Shown piece after piece: positions 30,411-44,000 of a DNA stretch of 64,000 nucleotides. This stretch comes from Sthenelais limicola. Its lineage: Eukaryota; Annelida; Polychaeta; Phyllodocida; Sigalionidae. The position numbers were made by a program, and so were the translations under genes. Every line of letters starts with the position of its first letter. Positions within the stretch are counted from its first letter, which is position 1. Under the pieces are notes generated by a model that searched no databases, had not been told where the DNA came from, and saw nothing but the letters and a program-made list of their open reading frames with translations. The DNA is taken from NCBI GenBank assembly GCA_942159475.1, contig OW804094.1, positions 128,574,755 to 128,638,754 of the forward strand, given 5' to 3'.

Positions 30411-31904
30411 ATAAATCAGTACTTTGGCCCTTGTTTGAAAATTGGTTTATCTACAATTGATCAGAAAAGCGTTCAAGTGAGGTCCAGGGTTAATTCAATA
30501 TTAAATTAATATAAAAAAAAATAGAATACCCACAATTAGGGGAACACATCTCGGCCTGTGGCTCTAAGGAAGTATAATTGTAGGCCTTCAAACATATTCA
30601 AGCAATATAGCGATGCCTTTATCATTAGATATCAAAACACCCACAAGGACCCTGGAAAGGTACAAACCTTTGGTTTGTCATAGGAAGCCAGAGGAATCTT
30701 CTTTGTAAGAAGCGATCCCCGGGGGCCAGAATTCCATCCCCAACCCCATAATAAACAAGGCTTCGAATCGTGATGAATGCCTCACGTCACAAACATACAT
30801 ACAAGGCCCATGTTGAGTGGAAAGAATCCAGGGGCAAGATACCAAGTGGCGTCTGGGAGTGCATTTTGCTGTAGCAATCTTTGGGTAAATGCTGCGGGTA
30901 ATCGGTCTTCTCAATTGCAAGGCTAATCTCTCAGCTGACAGTTAAGGTGTACATCAATCCAGAGGCTAGATACCCAAAGATCTCTTTCTGTTTCCTCCTG
31001 CTACCTCTCTGTCTGTCCACTACATGGGGAAAACCTCAGGTTCAGCCTTTGATACATGAATTGTGTAATCGTATGCCCAACCTCAGAGTATAGATATCCC
31101 TATTATTAAATACTGTGTCCAACTAGGCATGTGGCATCACTCTTGGTACCCTGAGATCCAAATAATTGTTAATTGTTTCAACCTTCCCACCACCCTGATA
31201 TCCCTCAGCACGGTATGAAAGTATTGGATGATGGATATATTATGCGTACGTCCTTAAATGTAACAGTCAAGTGTTTCTCTATTAAATTTAAACAACCCGT
31301 ATAATTCTCCTTAAACCTTTGGAAGCCTGAATAAAATGTGTTCAATCAAATACACAAATACAATATATTAAGATAGCGTTATACCGTATGGTTACATAAG
31401 TGCACCTACCTAAATTTTCATTAACTTTACATGTTACCAGCAGGAATAAATCATACTACGATACCCTACGTATTTCTCCTTCATCAATTTGCGTTACACT
31501 ACGTATAAACTATAACAATACATTGTTACCATCAGGACAATTCAAACCACAATAAAACTTGAAGCATTGTTTTGTGTTTTTTTACGATTAATCATCAAAG
31601 CATGTGGGGGTGGCTATAAGATAAGAGGAGTTTGCCTCTGACACTACATGTGTTCCTTGCGAATGTGAGTCATGTTTACTTTTTAAATTATTACTTCCTA
31701 TCTTATCTTAACTAACCACTTGGATGGTTATATCTGAAGGATTGGCTACTTACAGATAAATGTAATCAATTTCATGCAGTCTGGTGACCTTCTTTCAGTA
31801 GCTATGTACTCAACCTAACTTTGTCCTATAAGCACAGGCCTACGCCTAAGTTTACAAACGTTAATGGCGAGAGTGCTCGAGAGATAACTGATTTCCTTTA
31901 GTAT
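30411..31904. other. Non-coding stretch, nothing recognised
   Basis: Sequence to the right of E2 with only short unrelated frames. No RNA gene, repeat family or domain was recognised. Confidence 0.6.
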
Positions 31905-32027
31905 GGACTTAGAAGGTTGTGGTTTGGAGGAAAGAGTCTTATGGCATGGGATAGAGGGCGAGCGATAGCGAGCTCTCTATCCCATGTCCATAAGGCTATT
32001 CCCTCCAAACCACAACCTTCCAAGTCC
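31905..32027. repeat. Large inverted repeat, about 52-bp arms
   Basis: The left arm (31905-31956) and right arm (31975-32027) are reverse complements with only four substitutions and one 1-nt gap by eye. The arms share blocks such as GGTTGTGGTTTGGAGG and CATGGGATAGAG. The 18-nt centre can extend the stem by three more pairs. The size exceeds a normal animal pre-miRNA stem. A foldback element, a miniature transposon remnant or an hpRNA locus are possible. No target-site duplication was identified. Confidence 0.9.
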
Positions 32028-32116
32028 TTTAGGGGTCGACCACAGACTCTATCCGCTGGTAGGATTGTCCGTTACAAGGGCAATTTAGGGACAAAACTGG
32101 ACCAGAGACCCCTAAA
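32028..32116. repeat. Second, nested inverted repeat adjoining the first
   Basis: Three pairs of complementary segments nest in order: TTTAGGGGTC (32028-32037) with GACCCCTAAA (32107-32116), CTGGT (32056-32060) with ACCAG (32101-32105), and TTGTCC (32065-32070) with GGACAA (32089-32094). It begins at the base after the 31905-32027 inverted repeat, so the two may be parts of one element. Confidence 0.7.
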
Positions 32117-35100
32117 CAGACTGAAGGCATACTTCACGACATGAAACTGCCGCAGCTGGCCTCGCCTAGCACATGGCCAGAAAAAAGTGAGACTCGGGGA
32201 AGGGGAAAAGAAAGATTACTCGATATAAAAATGTTCAGCTTTGTTCAGATGCTAGAAATCTCTTGCGTGCCACACTGAAAAGCGGCAGTTATAATCAAAT
32301 GACAGACTCGCGCCAAATTTGGACGAGGTGCTTTTGTTCAATTTGCACAATGATTAAATAGACTCTGTTCCTCTTGAGTTCAATGGGAACTACAGGATAT
32401 GTGCCATCATATGAAGATATCCAGCGGTGGTGGCATAATGATATGCATAAAATGTGATGAAAATCAAGAAGAAAAAAAAGAAGAATGTGTCACACACGCA
32501 CGCTACCCGACCACACGACAGTTTATATTCCCATCCATATCATTGATCGTGACAGTGTTCTTATGTAAAAGTTGGTGGAGGACTAGGAGGAGGAGGAGGC
32601 TTTGAACACAACCGACCAATACAGGTAGCAGTAGTACATGGTGGCCCTTTTGAATATGCATGTAGGTGAGGTGAACTGGAAAAATATACATAATTTAAGC
32701 GCTCTTTCAGGCACTAAAATGCACATTAGAATCACTTGAGTCTCCGTGTCAATTATAGGAAAGGAAACTTGGAATGGGTTTTACCGAAGTTCCACAAGGA
32801 TCAGGGATTTTTAGCCTAATTGCTTCTGTCGGGGGCAGGGGTGGGCAGGGTGAAATAACAAATTGCTAATGGTTTAAATGGGCACCAAAAAATGGGTCGC
32901 CTTGTTTGTCAGCCTCATGAGAGGCAAGGGATCATAATGGAAATAAGTTGGAAGAAATTGGGGGAGAGGGGGAATGGGCGATCTGCTGGGTGGGGATGGC
33001 AGGGACACACTGACATTTAAAACACAACCTTTAGCAGATGTAGACACCTGTCTCGTTTCCTCCGACATCCTCTCCGTTGAGTTCGTACCTCGCCTACTAA
33101 ATTTCAAGCAGAGAACTTCAGCACGTCGAAAAAGATGGCCATAATGTGGGCCATAGCAATGTTAGAGGGAAAAAAGCACATTTCTATCACTTAAAGTCGG
33201 TGCCTTGGTATAGCACAATGGACTGGACCCTTTTTGCAACGCTAGAATGATCCATCAAAGATTGTCCCCTGACAATTGTTACCAAATGTGTCAAAATGTT
33301 TTGCTATCTGGATATTGGGATATGGCACCCGGGGGAGGAGATTACGAGTGTCCTCCCAGGGTCTCATTCCACAAACAGAAAGCAGGATAGCACAAGGCAA
33401 AAGGCTGAAGATCAGAATTTTAGTGCCTTACTTGGGTTGACCTGTCCCCATTCTTTGCCCAAAACGTTAATTATGAAGCCTGTCAAGCAATTCAATATTA
33501 TAATGAGTTACTTATTATGTTCTACACTACCACCCTTATGAAGTTATCTAAAGATAGATGACTAAAGTGAAGAACATGATTATATGTTGCCTCCATCCTC
33601 AAACTTCATCCTATATCACCAACATTCATCTAACGTCATGGTGGTTTATATAGATCATTGCTAGAGGTACCAGTATTTTACTGTGTCGACCTGACGAGAG
33701 GAAATCACATCCTAGAGTCCGCAGAAAAACCTAATGATAAAAACAACACTGGTGGCAGTATACCCCTCCCAGTAAATTCATCAGAATTCATCATCTACTT
33801 GCCCTTTTGGAGTCGTTCCATTCTCGTATATGGCGAATATATCAACAATATAAAAGATCCCTATCAACAATATATGAGATCCCTTCTATCTGAGTCATAA
33901 GATGTATCCAAACAATAATGTTTGGCAGGGCTATATAGTATAGCCTTCGAAAAAACTAGATCGTTAAGTGCATCAATCATAAGGTTGAAAGTTGCAAACT
34001 TTGTAGCGTAACTTTTCTTTGGAATTAAATGAATAAATGGCCGAAGGTTTAGCTTTATTTCAATGATATATTTCAAATGTAGCAAGGCGCAACAAGTGAG
34101 TTAAAAACGATTTGGTAAGGTTCCCTAGGCGTGTCGTGTGTAGTCCAGGTGGGGCATAACCTGGCCTCCCATGAAAAACTATTCCAGCACCTTCCAAGTA
34201 ATGATTCTCAACATAAATATAACCTGAACTGACTCCCTTGCAGGCCTTTGCCAAGGCCCAGGATCACTTCCAGTGAGACGACCTCCATTAACATGTTCAT
34301 ATCTTCCTCCACGAAGGTTCAGCCTGGTATCGACACCGTACAGGTATTTTTTTTATTGGTTCCAACCTTTCTTTCTCTCCAGACCTTTTTATCGGGATAC
34401 TTCAATACAGAAACAATGTACGTGACCTTGACCGTATCTCATCCCCAGTGGCATTCCCATTCATATCCATTCATTCTACTCCGTTCCTTGAATTGTTCAC
34501 ACTTAAGTAACGATATCTCTCTGTAACAGTAATGATAAAACTACGTGTATTTCTATTGTCAACCAACAATCAAATACCTCTATCGTAGTAATATTACCTC
34601 AGTTCTAATTAGAAAAGAATGGCAGCCAGGAGAACATTTTTGTAACAATTCATGGGCCATAAATTAAACAGAGCCATTATAAACGCCAGCTTTTAGTAAT
34701 AAAGCAAAGGTTTCCAAGTGTCATCGCCAGACATTTTCCCAACATTACCATATATCACATAGCAGGGTCATAAACTGCTTGTCAGATTCCATGATAATCT
34801 AACATACATCATTTAAAAGTGCGCCTGAACCACACACATCTCGGAAAAAAATGGGTCTAATACTGGGAGTCAAGCTATAATGTTCCGGGTAATTAACATG
34901 CGGTCCATGTGGACTCAGACTGAAGGAGCATATTCAAACATGTTCATTGAAGCAACAAATGCCAGAGATCAGGGCTTTTACTTTGTCCCCTCCGCCATAC
35001 AGATTTGTTGAGGTGTGTGCGAAAGGGCGAGAGCACGAGGCCGTGTTTAGGGAATCCATGCAAAAGGTTACCAGTATAAATGCCTGTTGCATGGTTGCCT

Positions 35101-36594
35101 AGCTCGACCCAAGTCAAGAAATGACAAGCTTCAGCGACCCAGAACACAGCATGTGTACAGGTGTCATGTGAGGTAATAATATTCTCCGGTGCTATATTCT
35201 ATATATAGCCACGTGTGGATATCCTCCTCTCTCCCTCTTCTCCTCCCCCCCCCCCCCCTTTCGTCTGGTAGGCATGGAAACCATAGGATATAGGGTCCCA
35301 TAATGCTAGCTATCACTAAGCTAATCCTGGTAAGCTTACAGTAACCAAACCTCGCCCTTTCCAGGGCCAGGGGATCAAGCAGGCCCCGAGGAGCAAAGCC
35401 AGAGTCCGGAAAAGGCTTTGGATATTTGGTAGTATGCATAAGGTCTGATAATCTATTGGGATGGGCAGGAGCAATACAAACTACCCAGTGCCCACCTCGG
35501 GCCAGTGATAAAGGGAAGATACCATCAGCATGCACGTGCCTGTGTAGCCTCTGGAATCGGCCAGGGCGTTGAGCATTCAACTCAAGCTCCTACTACTGCC
35601 CCTCCCACTCTCTTCTCAATGGGTCCCGCCCCAATTTGATCATGGCCCCCTGGCAATGGTAATGGATACAGACAAGTCCACTCCAGGCCCCCTATGCCCC
35701 AGAAAGAGATCAATGGGCCTCCTGATCTATTTGCCGGTAACAGGCTGATCATCACTTTCGGATGTGTTCAATACAAAAGGGCCATACGCAGCAACATCCC
35801 TGACCTGGGCACAGACTAAATGGAGAGGGAGAGAGTGAGAGAGGGTGGGAGGGGAGTATTCAGACAAACTGGAGTAACTAACAACACTGACGGCCACTGG
35901 AAGATTCCCTTAGCAGCGGAAAAAAAACTTTTTAAGTAGTAGTAGAAAGAAATAGGTCCCATCATGAGTCAAAGGAGGACAGTCATCTTCAGTCCATATC
36001 AATCATCTCCAGGTTAGGCTGGAGAAAAAAAATCAATGAGTACTGGCGGTCCGGTCCCTCTATGTAGACGTAGAGACTGCGGTCCAATATTACTTGTTCC
36101 ATTATCCACCCACCCAGATAAGTAAACTTCTCAAGTGCCTCAATTAACAGAAAGGGCTGCCAAGTTGGTTTTCCCTTGTAGAAAGATGGTTGACCTGAAG
36201 GAGGTCATATAAGCATCTAACGATGAAATCCAGACGCCAGGATGTTTGTATGCATTCTTCCTTATACCAATATATTGAAAGAAGCCACGATGGGAATACC
36301 ACTGGCAACCTGTGCAACGCATACTGACTGAGTCAGAGACAGTGACTGATAGGTCTGAACCGAGGTCAGACATTGCATATCAAAACATGGAGGTTAGAAG
36401 ATAAACACTTATTCAATGGTATGGTCATCTCTATGCTGTAATAATATATCTAGCAATGATAACTGAACATATTGCAGCAATGTGGAATATGGACATCCGT
36501 CAAATGTGTCCAGTGAAACCTCCCATGTAACCCAATCATTCCCACCCCTACAGAAGCCCCTCCGGTGCAGAAATGACAAGTTGGCAATATTTAC
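32117..36594. other. Non-coding stretch, no gene recognised
   Basis: Only short frames; the longest (138 codons, minus strand, 35164-35580) has no recognisable domain and crosses a poly(C) tract. If the candidate exon at 36595-36654 is real, this stretch would be its first intron and could hold further minus-strand exons that I could not identify. Confidence 0.5.
35221..35262 (+). repeat. Polypyrimidine tract with 14-nt poly(C)
   Basis: CT-rich sequence (TCCTCC and TCTCC units) leads into an uninterrupted run of 14 C at 35245-35258. Such homopurine-homopyrimidine tracts can form triplex DNA; whether this one does is unknown. Confidence 0.85.
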
Positions 36595-36654
36595 CTCCTC
36601 CTCCATTGATGCAACTTCGTCGAGGGTAGTAACGTCGTCCATTGGTGCTGCCAT
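36595..36654 (-). CDS. Possible first coding exon of an unidentified host gene
   Basis: On the minus strand an ATG at 36654 with A at -3 and G at +4 opens 20 codons, MAAPMDDVTTLDEVASMEEE. They are followed by GAG|GTAAAT, a plausible 5' splice site in phase 0. The peptide is acidic and non-repetitive, unlike the surrounding chance frames. The upstream minus-strand sequence is pyrimidine- and trinucleotide-rich, as is common in invertebrate 5' UTRs. I do not recognise the protein, and no second exon was found. A chance ORF is still possible. Confidence 0.35.
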
Positions 36655-38000
36655 ATTATCCAACACTTGATCTCTTACAAGTACTACTTCTTTCTATCCT
36701 TTCTCCTCCAGTACTAAAGTATCTCTAACACACATACACACTGTCGGTATGTAGGCCAGGAGCGGGATGATGCTGGTGCTGGTGGTTGTTGCTTGTAGTA
36801 GTAGTGACGGTTATTACACACAGTTGACGGAGGTACTACTACCACTGAGAGAGAAGCCGGTGATCCGGTGGATTACCGTCAAGTATTTCTAGCAGCAGCA
36901 AAACCCAATCGGAGGAGAAAATTATCAACAAGTTTCTCCAACTGGTCAACAGCAGAAGACACAAGGAGGACGATGAAGAGGAAGAATTGTAGAGACCGAA
37001 GATAAAAGAAATATCCTCTCTTACTGTTAAATTAGCGACGGTAGTAGACACAGGAGATAAAGAGAAGAGAGAGAGAGGGAAGGCTGGCACCAGTCACTAT
37101 GGTGGTGGTGGTAGTAGTAGTGGTATAGCTCCTCTACAAGTTGTAACTGGGTCGGCGCGGTCCAACACACCACAGTGACACACCGCCAACCTCGTACAAT
37201 ATACCAACTCGGTCGGTCTGTCTCTCTCTCGCCCTCTCAGTCTCACACACACTCCACTCCCAATCTCTCCTTCCCGGACACTATCTTCTCCGTCCAGCTA
37301 AGAGGACTACATACACAGTACACCCAAACGAAACCAGGCCAGACTTCAAGTCTTCCTTCTTCTACTACAACTCCCGTTCAAATCTTTTTCCCTGCACGAC
37401 ATCCAACAGCTTGCTTCTTGCCTCTCCACCACTATACTTTTTTCCTTCGCCTAATAAAAATGTCATGCAACACAATTATGTGCGTGAGGCTGAGATTCTG
37501 TAGGGGGCGGTGAGTGAGGAGGAGAAGGAGAAGTAGTAGGAGGAGGAGAGGTAGATTTTCGATCTGCTCAATGGAGATGACTTAGTTGAGTCAGTGAAGA
37601 GATATTGGGAAAAGGTGGAGTAGGAGACTGAGGAGGAGGGGGCGTGGTGTCTGGGGGTAGTAGAGGGGGGCGTGGTGGGGCCGATGGAGTGAGTAAGACA
37701 GTATGAACGCGTATGGTCACCACTTGTCAAATCCTCTGCCCTGGATCCTCATAGACCAGGACGGAATGCCCCAGGCTGAGTCTACAACGGGGTGGGATTA
37801 GCACTCTGGAGTTCCAGTGGTGCTAGATCCCTGGATGATTTGGGGCGTTGGCTCAAAACATATTTTGGTGGATATACTTAGATGCTGCTAGAGAAGGAGG
37901 AGCAGTAAGAGGAGGAGGAGGTGGAGGTGATGGAGGGTGCGTATTGCATGGACCTGGAGAGAGGAGGAGGAGGAGGAGGAGATGAATGGAGGGAAGCAGC
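36655..38000. repeat. Trinucleotide-rich block
   Basis: Dense short runs of GTG/GTA (36774-36812, 37100-37123), GAG/GGA (37502-37553, 37895-37925, 37959-37982) and CT-rich sequence (37215-37290). The mixture of triplet repeats and imperfect microsatellites is far denser than elsewhere in the window. It could contain 5' UTR or promoter sequence for a minus-strand gene starting at 36654. A GGCG|GTGAGT donor-like site on the plus strand (37508-37517) hints at a divergent transcript, but weakly. Confidence 0.6.
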
Positions 38001-41000
38001 AGCTGGGGGTCGGTCTGTTTTCTATTGCTAAACTGCGTGCGCTATGACACCCGAACTAAACCATATCGGTCGTAGGGAAAGGATAGCGGAGACAGCTGTT
38101 GCATCAAGAAAGATGGCTCCAGAAGGGAGTGAGTCAAGAAGAGAAGACTTGAGTCCAGCACGAGTGAGGCTGAAACAACAAAGACCAGCCAGGGCACTAC
38201 CACTACCGGCGGGCGAGGGGCTCGGCTGCTGCTGAAGTAATAACAGCAACACCAACAATGATGGACCATCAACGTGCCTACATAAACCCCCCAAACTACC
38301 TACTATGACCTCCATCGATCCAATTTTCAATTCTCATGTCCCCCAGGAGTCCACTCAAGTTGAGCGTGTGTTTATTTGCTGGTCCACCGAGAAAATTACT
38401 GACTTGTTCCTGCGGCCAAAGTACCGCCAGTTGAAGCGCTTACAGGGTGTGTGGGTGGGTGTGTGAGAGAGAAGAGTGAAAGTGGTGCGCGTGTGTATAC
38501 GGAGAATACACACCTGTTGCTCCAGGGTCACTCTACCCACCTGGTTTCATCACCAAGGCATCAGGTAGAGGGAAACTCAATAGCCAACCCTACTCCAGTA
38601 CATACCCCAGGGATCAGGGCACATCTGGTATCATATACCTAAACTAATGACCGAAGCCAATATGTACTTACACGTACAAGTGCATTTGCAATAATGTACC
38701 GTATTTCTGATTCGGGTCCATTAATTTTATTGGGTGGACTTAATGCAGAGACCCTTGTTTTAATGACTTGAAATCAATTATTGTGTGGTGGTTCTTAATT
38801 AGGCTGTCCTTCGAATGGATTAGCCAAGAAAATAGATTAAAAGCTCCAAGGCAACCCCATCACAGGGAAAATTTGTTGACCGAGAGAAGTCAATGCGTCC
38901 CAAGAATATCCATATTTGCAGCTCAATTTTCCTGCTTTTCAGACCTTCAATAACATATTTGCTGCATGACAGCTGGTGCGTAAAAGACAGGCAACCTGGC
39001 GGAAAAGCGGACCGCGGAAACGATGCCTCCCCACTTGCTCTCCATTTAAACTGCCTGTACACAACTCTTCATGTGGGTCGCAGACACTTTGTATGAAGAG
39101 GCTAGGCCAGAAAGAAAAGTATCACATTGGCCTCGCACCATTTTCTCTCACATCCAGTGCGCCTTTTTTCCCAAATGCCCTGCCATACACACACATTCAC
39201 ACTCACACTCCCACACAAAATGTTTTATTCCGTTTTGACCCCAAAAACACGCAAGCCACGTTTCCATGCCGACCGACGAGGGTAAAAAGGGCTTAGCATT
39301 GAGTGAATCATACCGGGGCAAGAGGAGAATACAGCAGAAAACAATTTTGCGCCCTGCTCCCCCAGTGCCTAATGACTGATGTCCCATGGCTGGAGGCGAA
39401 GCTGCCTTGTTCCCATCCACCATGAAAGGCACCCTTACTCAATGCAACATGGAAACAGCCTCATGCCACTCCATGACACTCTCCCTTCTTCTTCGTTAGG
39501 CACCGCCAGGTGTCCTACCGTCATCAGCCAGACTTCGCCATCCCCCTCCTCCCTATATCCCTCTCTGCAGAGTCAGAATGCGAGAACAGGAGAGAAAGGA
39601 AATTATAGAAAGGGAAAATATCCTAACCGACTGGCCAGCACATAGAATGTCCTTGGGTGGGGGCGATATTAATAGTTCTGTGGGAAATCCCCACACCACG
39701 CTGAAAGCATATTACCAATAGACATGGGGGAGACTGGGGGAGAGGACTGCCAGACTTGAGTGAGTAGTACAGGACATGCGTTCACGCCAATGCAAAATGC
39801 ATTTACTGCCAAGCATGCGTTTAAAGACTATGCCCGTCTCGCTGATTCATAGTGACAAGTGAAACGCCTCAGGTATTTTGTCTGTGTAACAGGTTTTAGA
39901 AGGAAGAGGCGATGCTTCTGTAAGACAAGACAATTAGCGAAGGGAGCAGAACAGTGAGTGTCTCACTCAATACGAGAGGGGCTCGCCGAGCATTAAGGGG
40001 GTAAATAAGCAAATAAGCCCATATGCTGCTTGCTGCATGGTGCAGACAGAGAGAGGCGCCAAGAAAAGATGTATGTTCAAATGAGAGAAAAAAGGACCTT
40101 CTTCGATGGAGGTTGGGGGATGAGCATATATATTGTGAGGGATATGCTCACAGAAGCAATAGGCGCGTTATTGTATGTTAACAGCCGCGGGCCTATTGAC
40201 TGAAGAAACATTTTGAGGATGAGTAAGTGATGTATCCATGCTGAAGGGTGATCATGTCGAAGTAACTAGATAATGAAGCAGTGTCCTCCTAATGAGAAAA
40301 TGCTCTTACACAGTAAGGCCAGGGATAGAGTCAAACAGCTGACATCTAGTTACCCAGTCTCCTTCCTCCGACACATTAATTTAGTCCTGACATTTTTCAT
40401 TGGCACACATATATGTAAACTGCACTTATCTCTGCCCATAGGCGCAGCACACAATAGGAGGGACTTGCAATAATTTACAAAGCTTTTCCCTAACTGGGGG
40501 ATCAATAATTGGATGAGGATTTACTTCATAAATTTCACGGAGCATACATAGGCGCTCGAGAATCATCATCTATCAATGCCCAGACAGGAGAAATATTGCT
40601 CACTCGTAGCGAAGACAATCACATAAATCATAAAACATGCGACATGAGCTCTCCTCCTGCAGTAAAGCTGATGTTCAATATTCTATCATCCCCTGCAAAG
40701 ATGGACGCATGTAAGCTAAATAAGGTGTGGCTTAGAGGGCTCTCACGTGGAGCTGCTGCGACTCTCCAGAGTTTCGCCTAGCTTTTATATGTTTTATGCA
40801 GTCAAAAAGCGCCAAACAACTAATGTGCTATTAGTCTACGAAGTCTTCGAGCCATGAAATTATTCATGAGAGGCGCAGTGGCTGGCTGGCTTTGATCCGT
40901 GTGTTTTAACAGATCAGAGGAATACTGTATCAGGTCGATGGAGCCGGGGATCGTCACATTCCTGAGCAAAGGGACTGAAATATTCAGCGTGTCAGTCTCT

Positions 41001-44000
41001 GCCTCCATTCACCTACTTAGATGACACAGTCCCTCCTGGGACCTCACCAGGTAACATAAAACAAGAGCAACTCCCAACTCCCTAAGCTTTCCCAACTCCC
41101 TTTATGACTTGTTTAAGTAACGCTTGCAAACAGAGTTGTGGGATTTTTATTACAGCTTCCTCGAGGCCTAAAGAAATATTCTGCTTTAAAAGGCGGCGCT
41201 AAATGGCATAAACTGCATTGGCAAGGCGAGGTCTTTCTCCTCCTCGGGCAGATGTTTTCATTGGGAAGCACCGCTGAATTATTTCTAATAGCTCGGGTAC
41301 GGGGAGAGCGGGCTAAATTATGATTTCATATCAACAGCCTGCGGCGGATTTATCCTAAGCTGATTTTGTTTTACGAGAGTTGAACCTCTATCAAAAACAC
41401 TTTCTCCATTGGATTGCTAACTCATCACAGGCGAAGGAATGACGAGGAGAAGCAGAGGAGAAGAGGGAGGAGGCGTTGCCTGGGATGGGCCATAGGAAGA
41501 GCTGGTGCCCATATTTGAAAAGGATCCAAAGCGAAGTCTTGAGTTAAACATTGAGAATCCCTTTAAAGTAAGCCGAGCAGCTCCGAGCGAGAGCTGAAGA
41601 TGACGGACGACAGGGAGGGTCATAATGGCGCTATGGATGCTTGATCTGGCGGCGTGCTGAAATCCTTCGGGTCCCACCCCTCATTACCCAACATAAACAC
41701 TCCTAAAAGGCAGGAGCCCGCCAAGGCTGCACCTACCAATGCATTATAATTGAACCATCAGGGCCACGCTTGGAATGCTGCCCCATGAGTAACTCGCCTT
41801 CAATACCAAATCCACCTGCTCGCTTTCTCTTAAAGTAGAATCCAAAACGTTCACAAATAAAAGAATTGAGGGAATTAGCTACTGCTTTACTGGTTGTCTT
41901 TATCATTGAGATTTAAATACGTGTAGATATATGGCGTGCTCACATTCCGGTTATTTGAGATGATACTCATCATTATAGTAATGATTAGTTCTCAAAATGA
42001 AGACATCGACAAGTGAAGGCTTGTTTCGAAACAATCTATGATAATTACAAGGAACTAGGCAAAGCATAAATAGGGGATAATGCATATAACAGAGTAATAT
42101 ATACAAAGACCAATTACCATTCCATTTGCACGAAGTTTTTAAGTGTAGGAAAAAAAGGAAGTTATGGCCTGGTGCCGCATATTTCATTTGGGAATGAAAA
42201 TCACGAAATAAATGAAGGCGCCTCCAAATTTCGATACAGAGGGTTATCAATCAGAAAAGATTGCAACCGATGGCAGTAATAGGCCACCAGTAATCGCCAA
42301 CAACAGATCGAATTTCAATCAAAATTTATTACAGGTTTCAAGTGAAACCGATGCGAAGGATGGGGAGTTGGCAGGGAATTGCTGTCCAACGGGTAATAAG
42401 TGGGGTTTTTTGCCCTCCATGCAAGTATTGCAAGCCATGAAAATCGCTATACATGTTAAGTTGAATATTCATGAAGGAAACTTTGAAGGAAAGCAGATTG
42501 GATCCATTTAACGCCCTCCTTCAAGCCCAAAAGAAGCGAAGGCCAACACTAAATAAAAGTGAAGCTCAATTTGAATGCAATGTGTAATCAAGCACCTTGA
42601 TATATACACATAAAGGAAAAAGTCTATTCTAGGCGTGAAACACTCGCCAAACAGAGGGCTAACCAATTTTACAAAGCACCGACCTTACGTTGAACCAGGA
42701 CATAAACAAGCAGGGAGCAAATCACGAGGGGCGATCTTTTTGTCTTTAAATCAACAGGCAATATAACTTGAAAGACCGGGCGGAGCCGCGATTTAGAGAT
42801 GTATAGTCTTCATTCGCACCGTTGAGGTTGCGTTTTTTATGTACTGCAGAAAGAGAGACAGAGGAGAGTGAGAGATGGAGAGAAGAGGAGATATAATTAT
42901 AGTTCGCCACACTATATGGATTGGGGCGAAGGCGGGACTGACAAGTGGCCGACCTTCTACGTCGCCCTCTGCAGCTCTCTCAGCTCCATGCATGGATCGT
43001 GTTAATGCATGTGTAATCTGTTGTCCATTAAATGTAGCCTAGCTGTGACATTAGCGTGTCCATGTATATAGACGCTCAGCTTTCAGGAAGGGCGTTAGGT
43101 ACTGTCGTGGCTGGCAGTTTGCGCCCCCTCCCCCACTCCCAAATCCTCCCACGCCCACCTTTGGAACCCCCTGCCCTCTCCCCGCCCCCACTCCTACAGA
43201 AGGTCCAACGACACCTCACAACCATCACACCGCATTGATTTCTCATTTCGCCCAGGCATTTCTCACCCTTACTTTTAAAAGGCTCCTAACTTAACCTAGA
43301 GTAGGATGTAAACGTCTAGCTTGGTTGTTGCCTTTAAACATGGCTACCCTGAGAGGTTAGACGGCGGAGTGGGGAGGATATTTCATCCTAAAGGCAACCT
43401 TCCAACGATGGAACAGATATCTTTATATATACATATCTGAGAAAACGAAATTGACTTCGATGCCTCGGCTCAAGGGTCTATACATGCAATGGCGATGCAC
43501 AGGGAATGGTGCCGTCAAATGTTCCTCGATAGCAACATAAAAAATTCAAGCCATGACCTTGAACACCTATACGGGTATAATATAGTCAATTCAGAATGAT
43601 TATTCTTATTTTTGAGTCTGGAGCCATGTATTATACAGATATCTGGCAAAACAATACACACAGAAAAAAAATCGCAGATGCAAGAGAACTAGAATTATCA
43701 AAGTAATCTATTGTAGCAGGAGTTCGATGCGTGACATACCCAGAAAAAATTATTATTTATAGGATGAGTTCACGGCAATAAGTTTGTGTTCAAATCAGGT
43801 TTTATGTCGTTTTACAGTAAAATAGCAAACTCCGACAGTTTCGGGAGAATAAGCAGTCAGTTTCCATGTAATGAAAGTGTTCATTCAGCGACAGCTTCAG
43901 CAATCTTCACACCAGCACAGGCTGGTTAATCAAGCGAGGTGGTTTGGCTGAGACAGTGGCCAAGAAATTCCTAAGAGAGAATAGAAGAAGTAACCGCCAA

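Noticed and set aside
32028..32037. TTTAGGGG as telomere-like repeat
   Set aside because: A single occurrence with no tandem array; better explained as one arm of an inverted repeat.
33205..33260. tRNA A-box-like TGGTATAGCACAATGG
   Set aside because: No B-box at the right distance and no cloverleaf; too little for a SINE or tRNA call.
35164..35580. 138-codon frame on the minus strand
   Set aside because: Crosses the poly(C) and polypyrimidine tract and has no recognisable motif.
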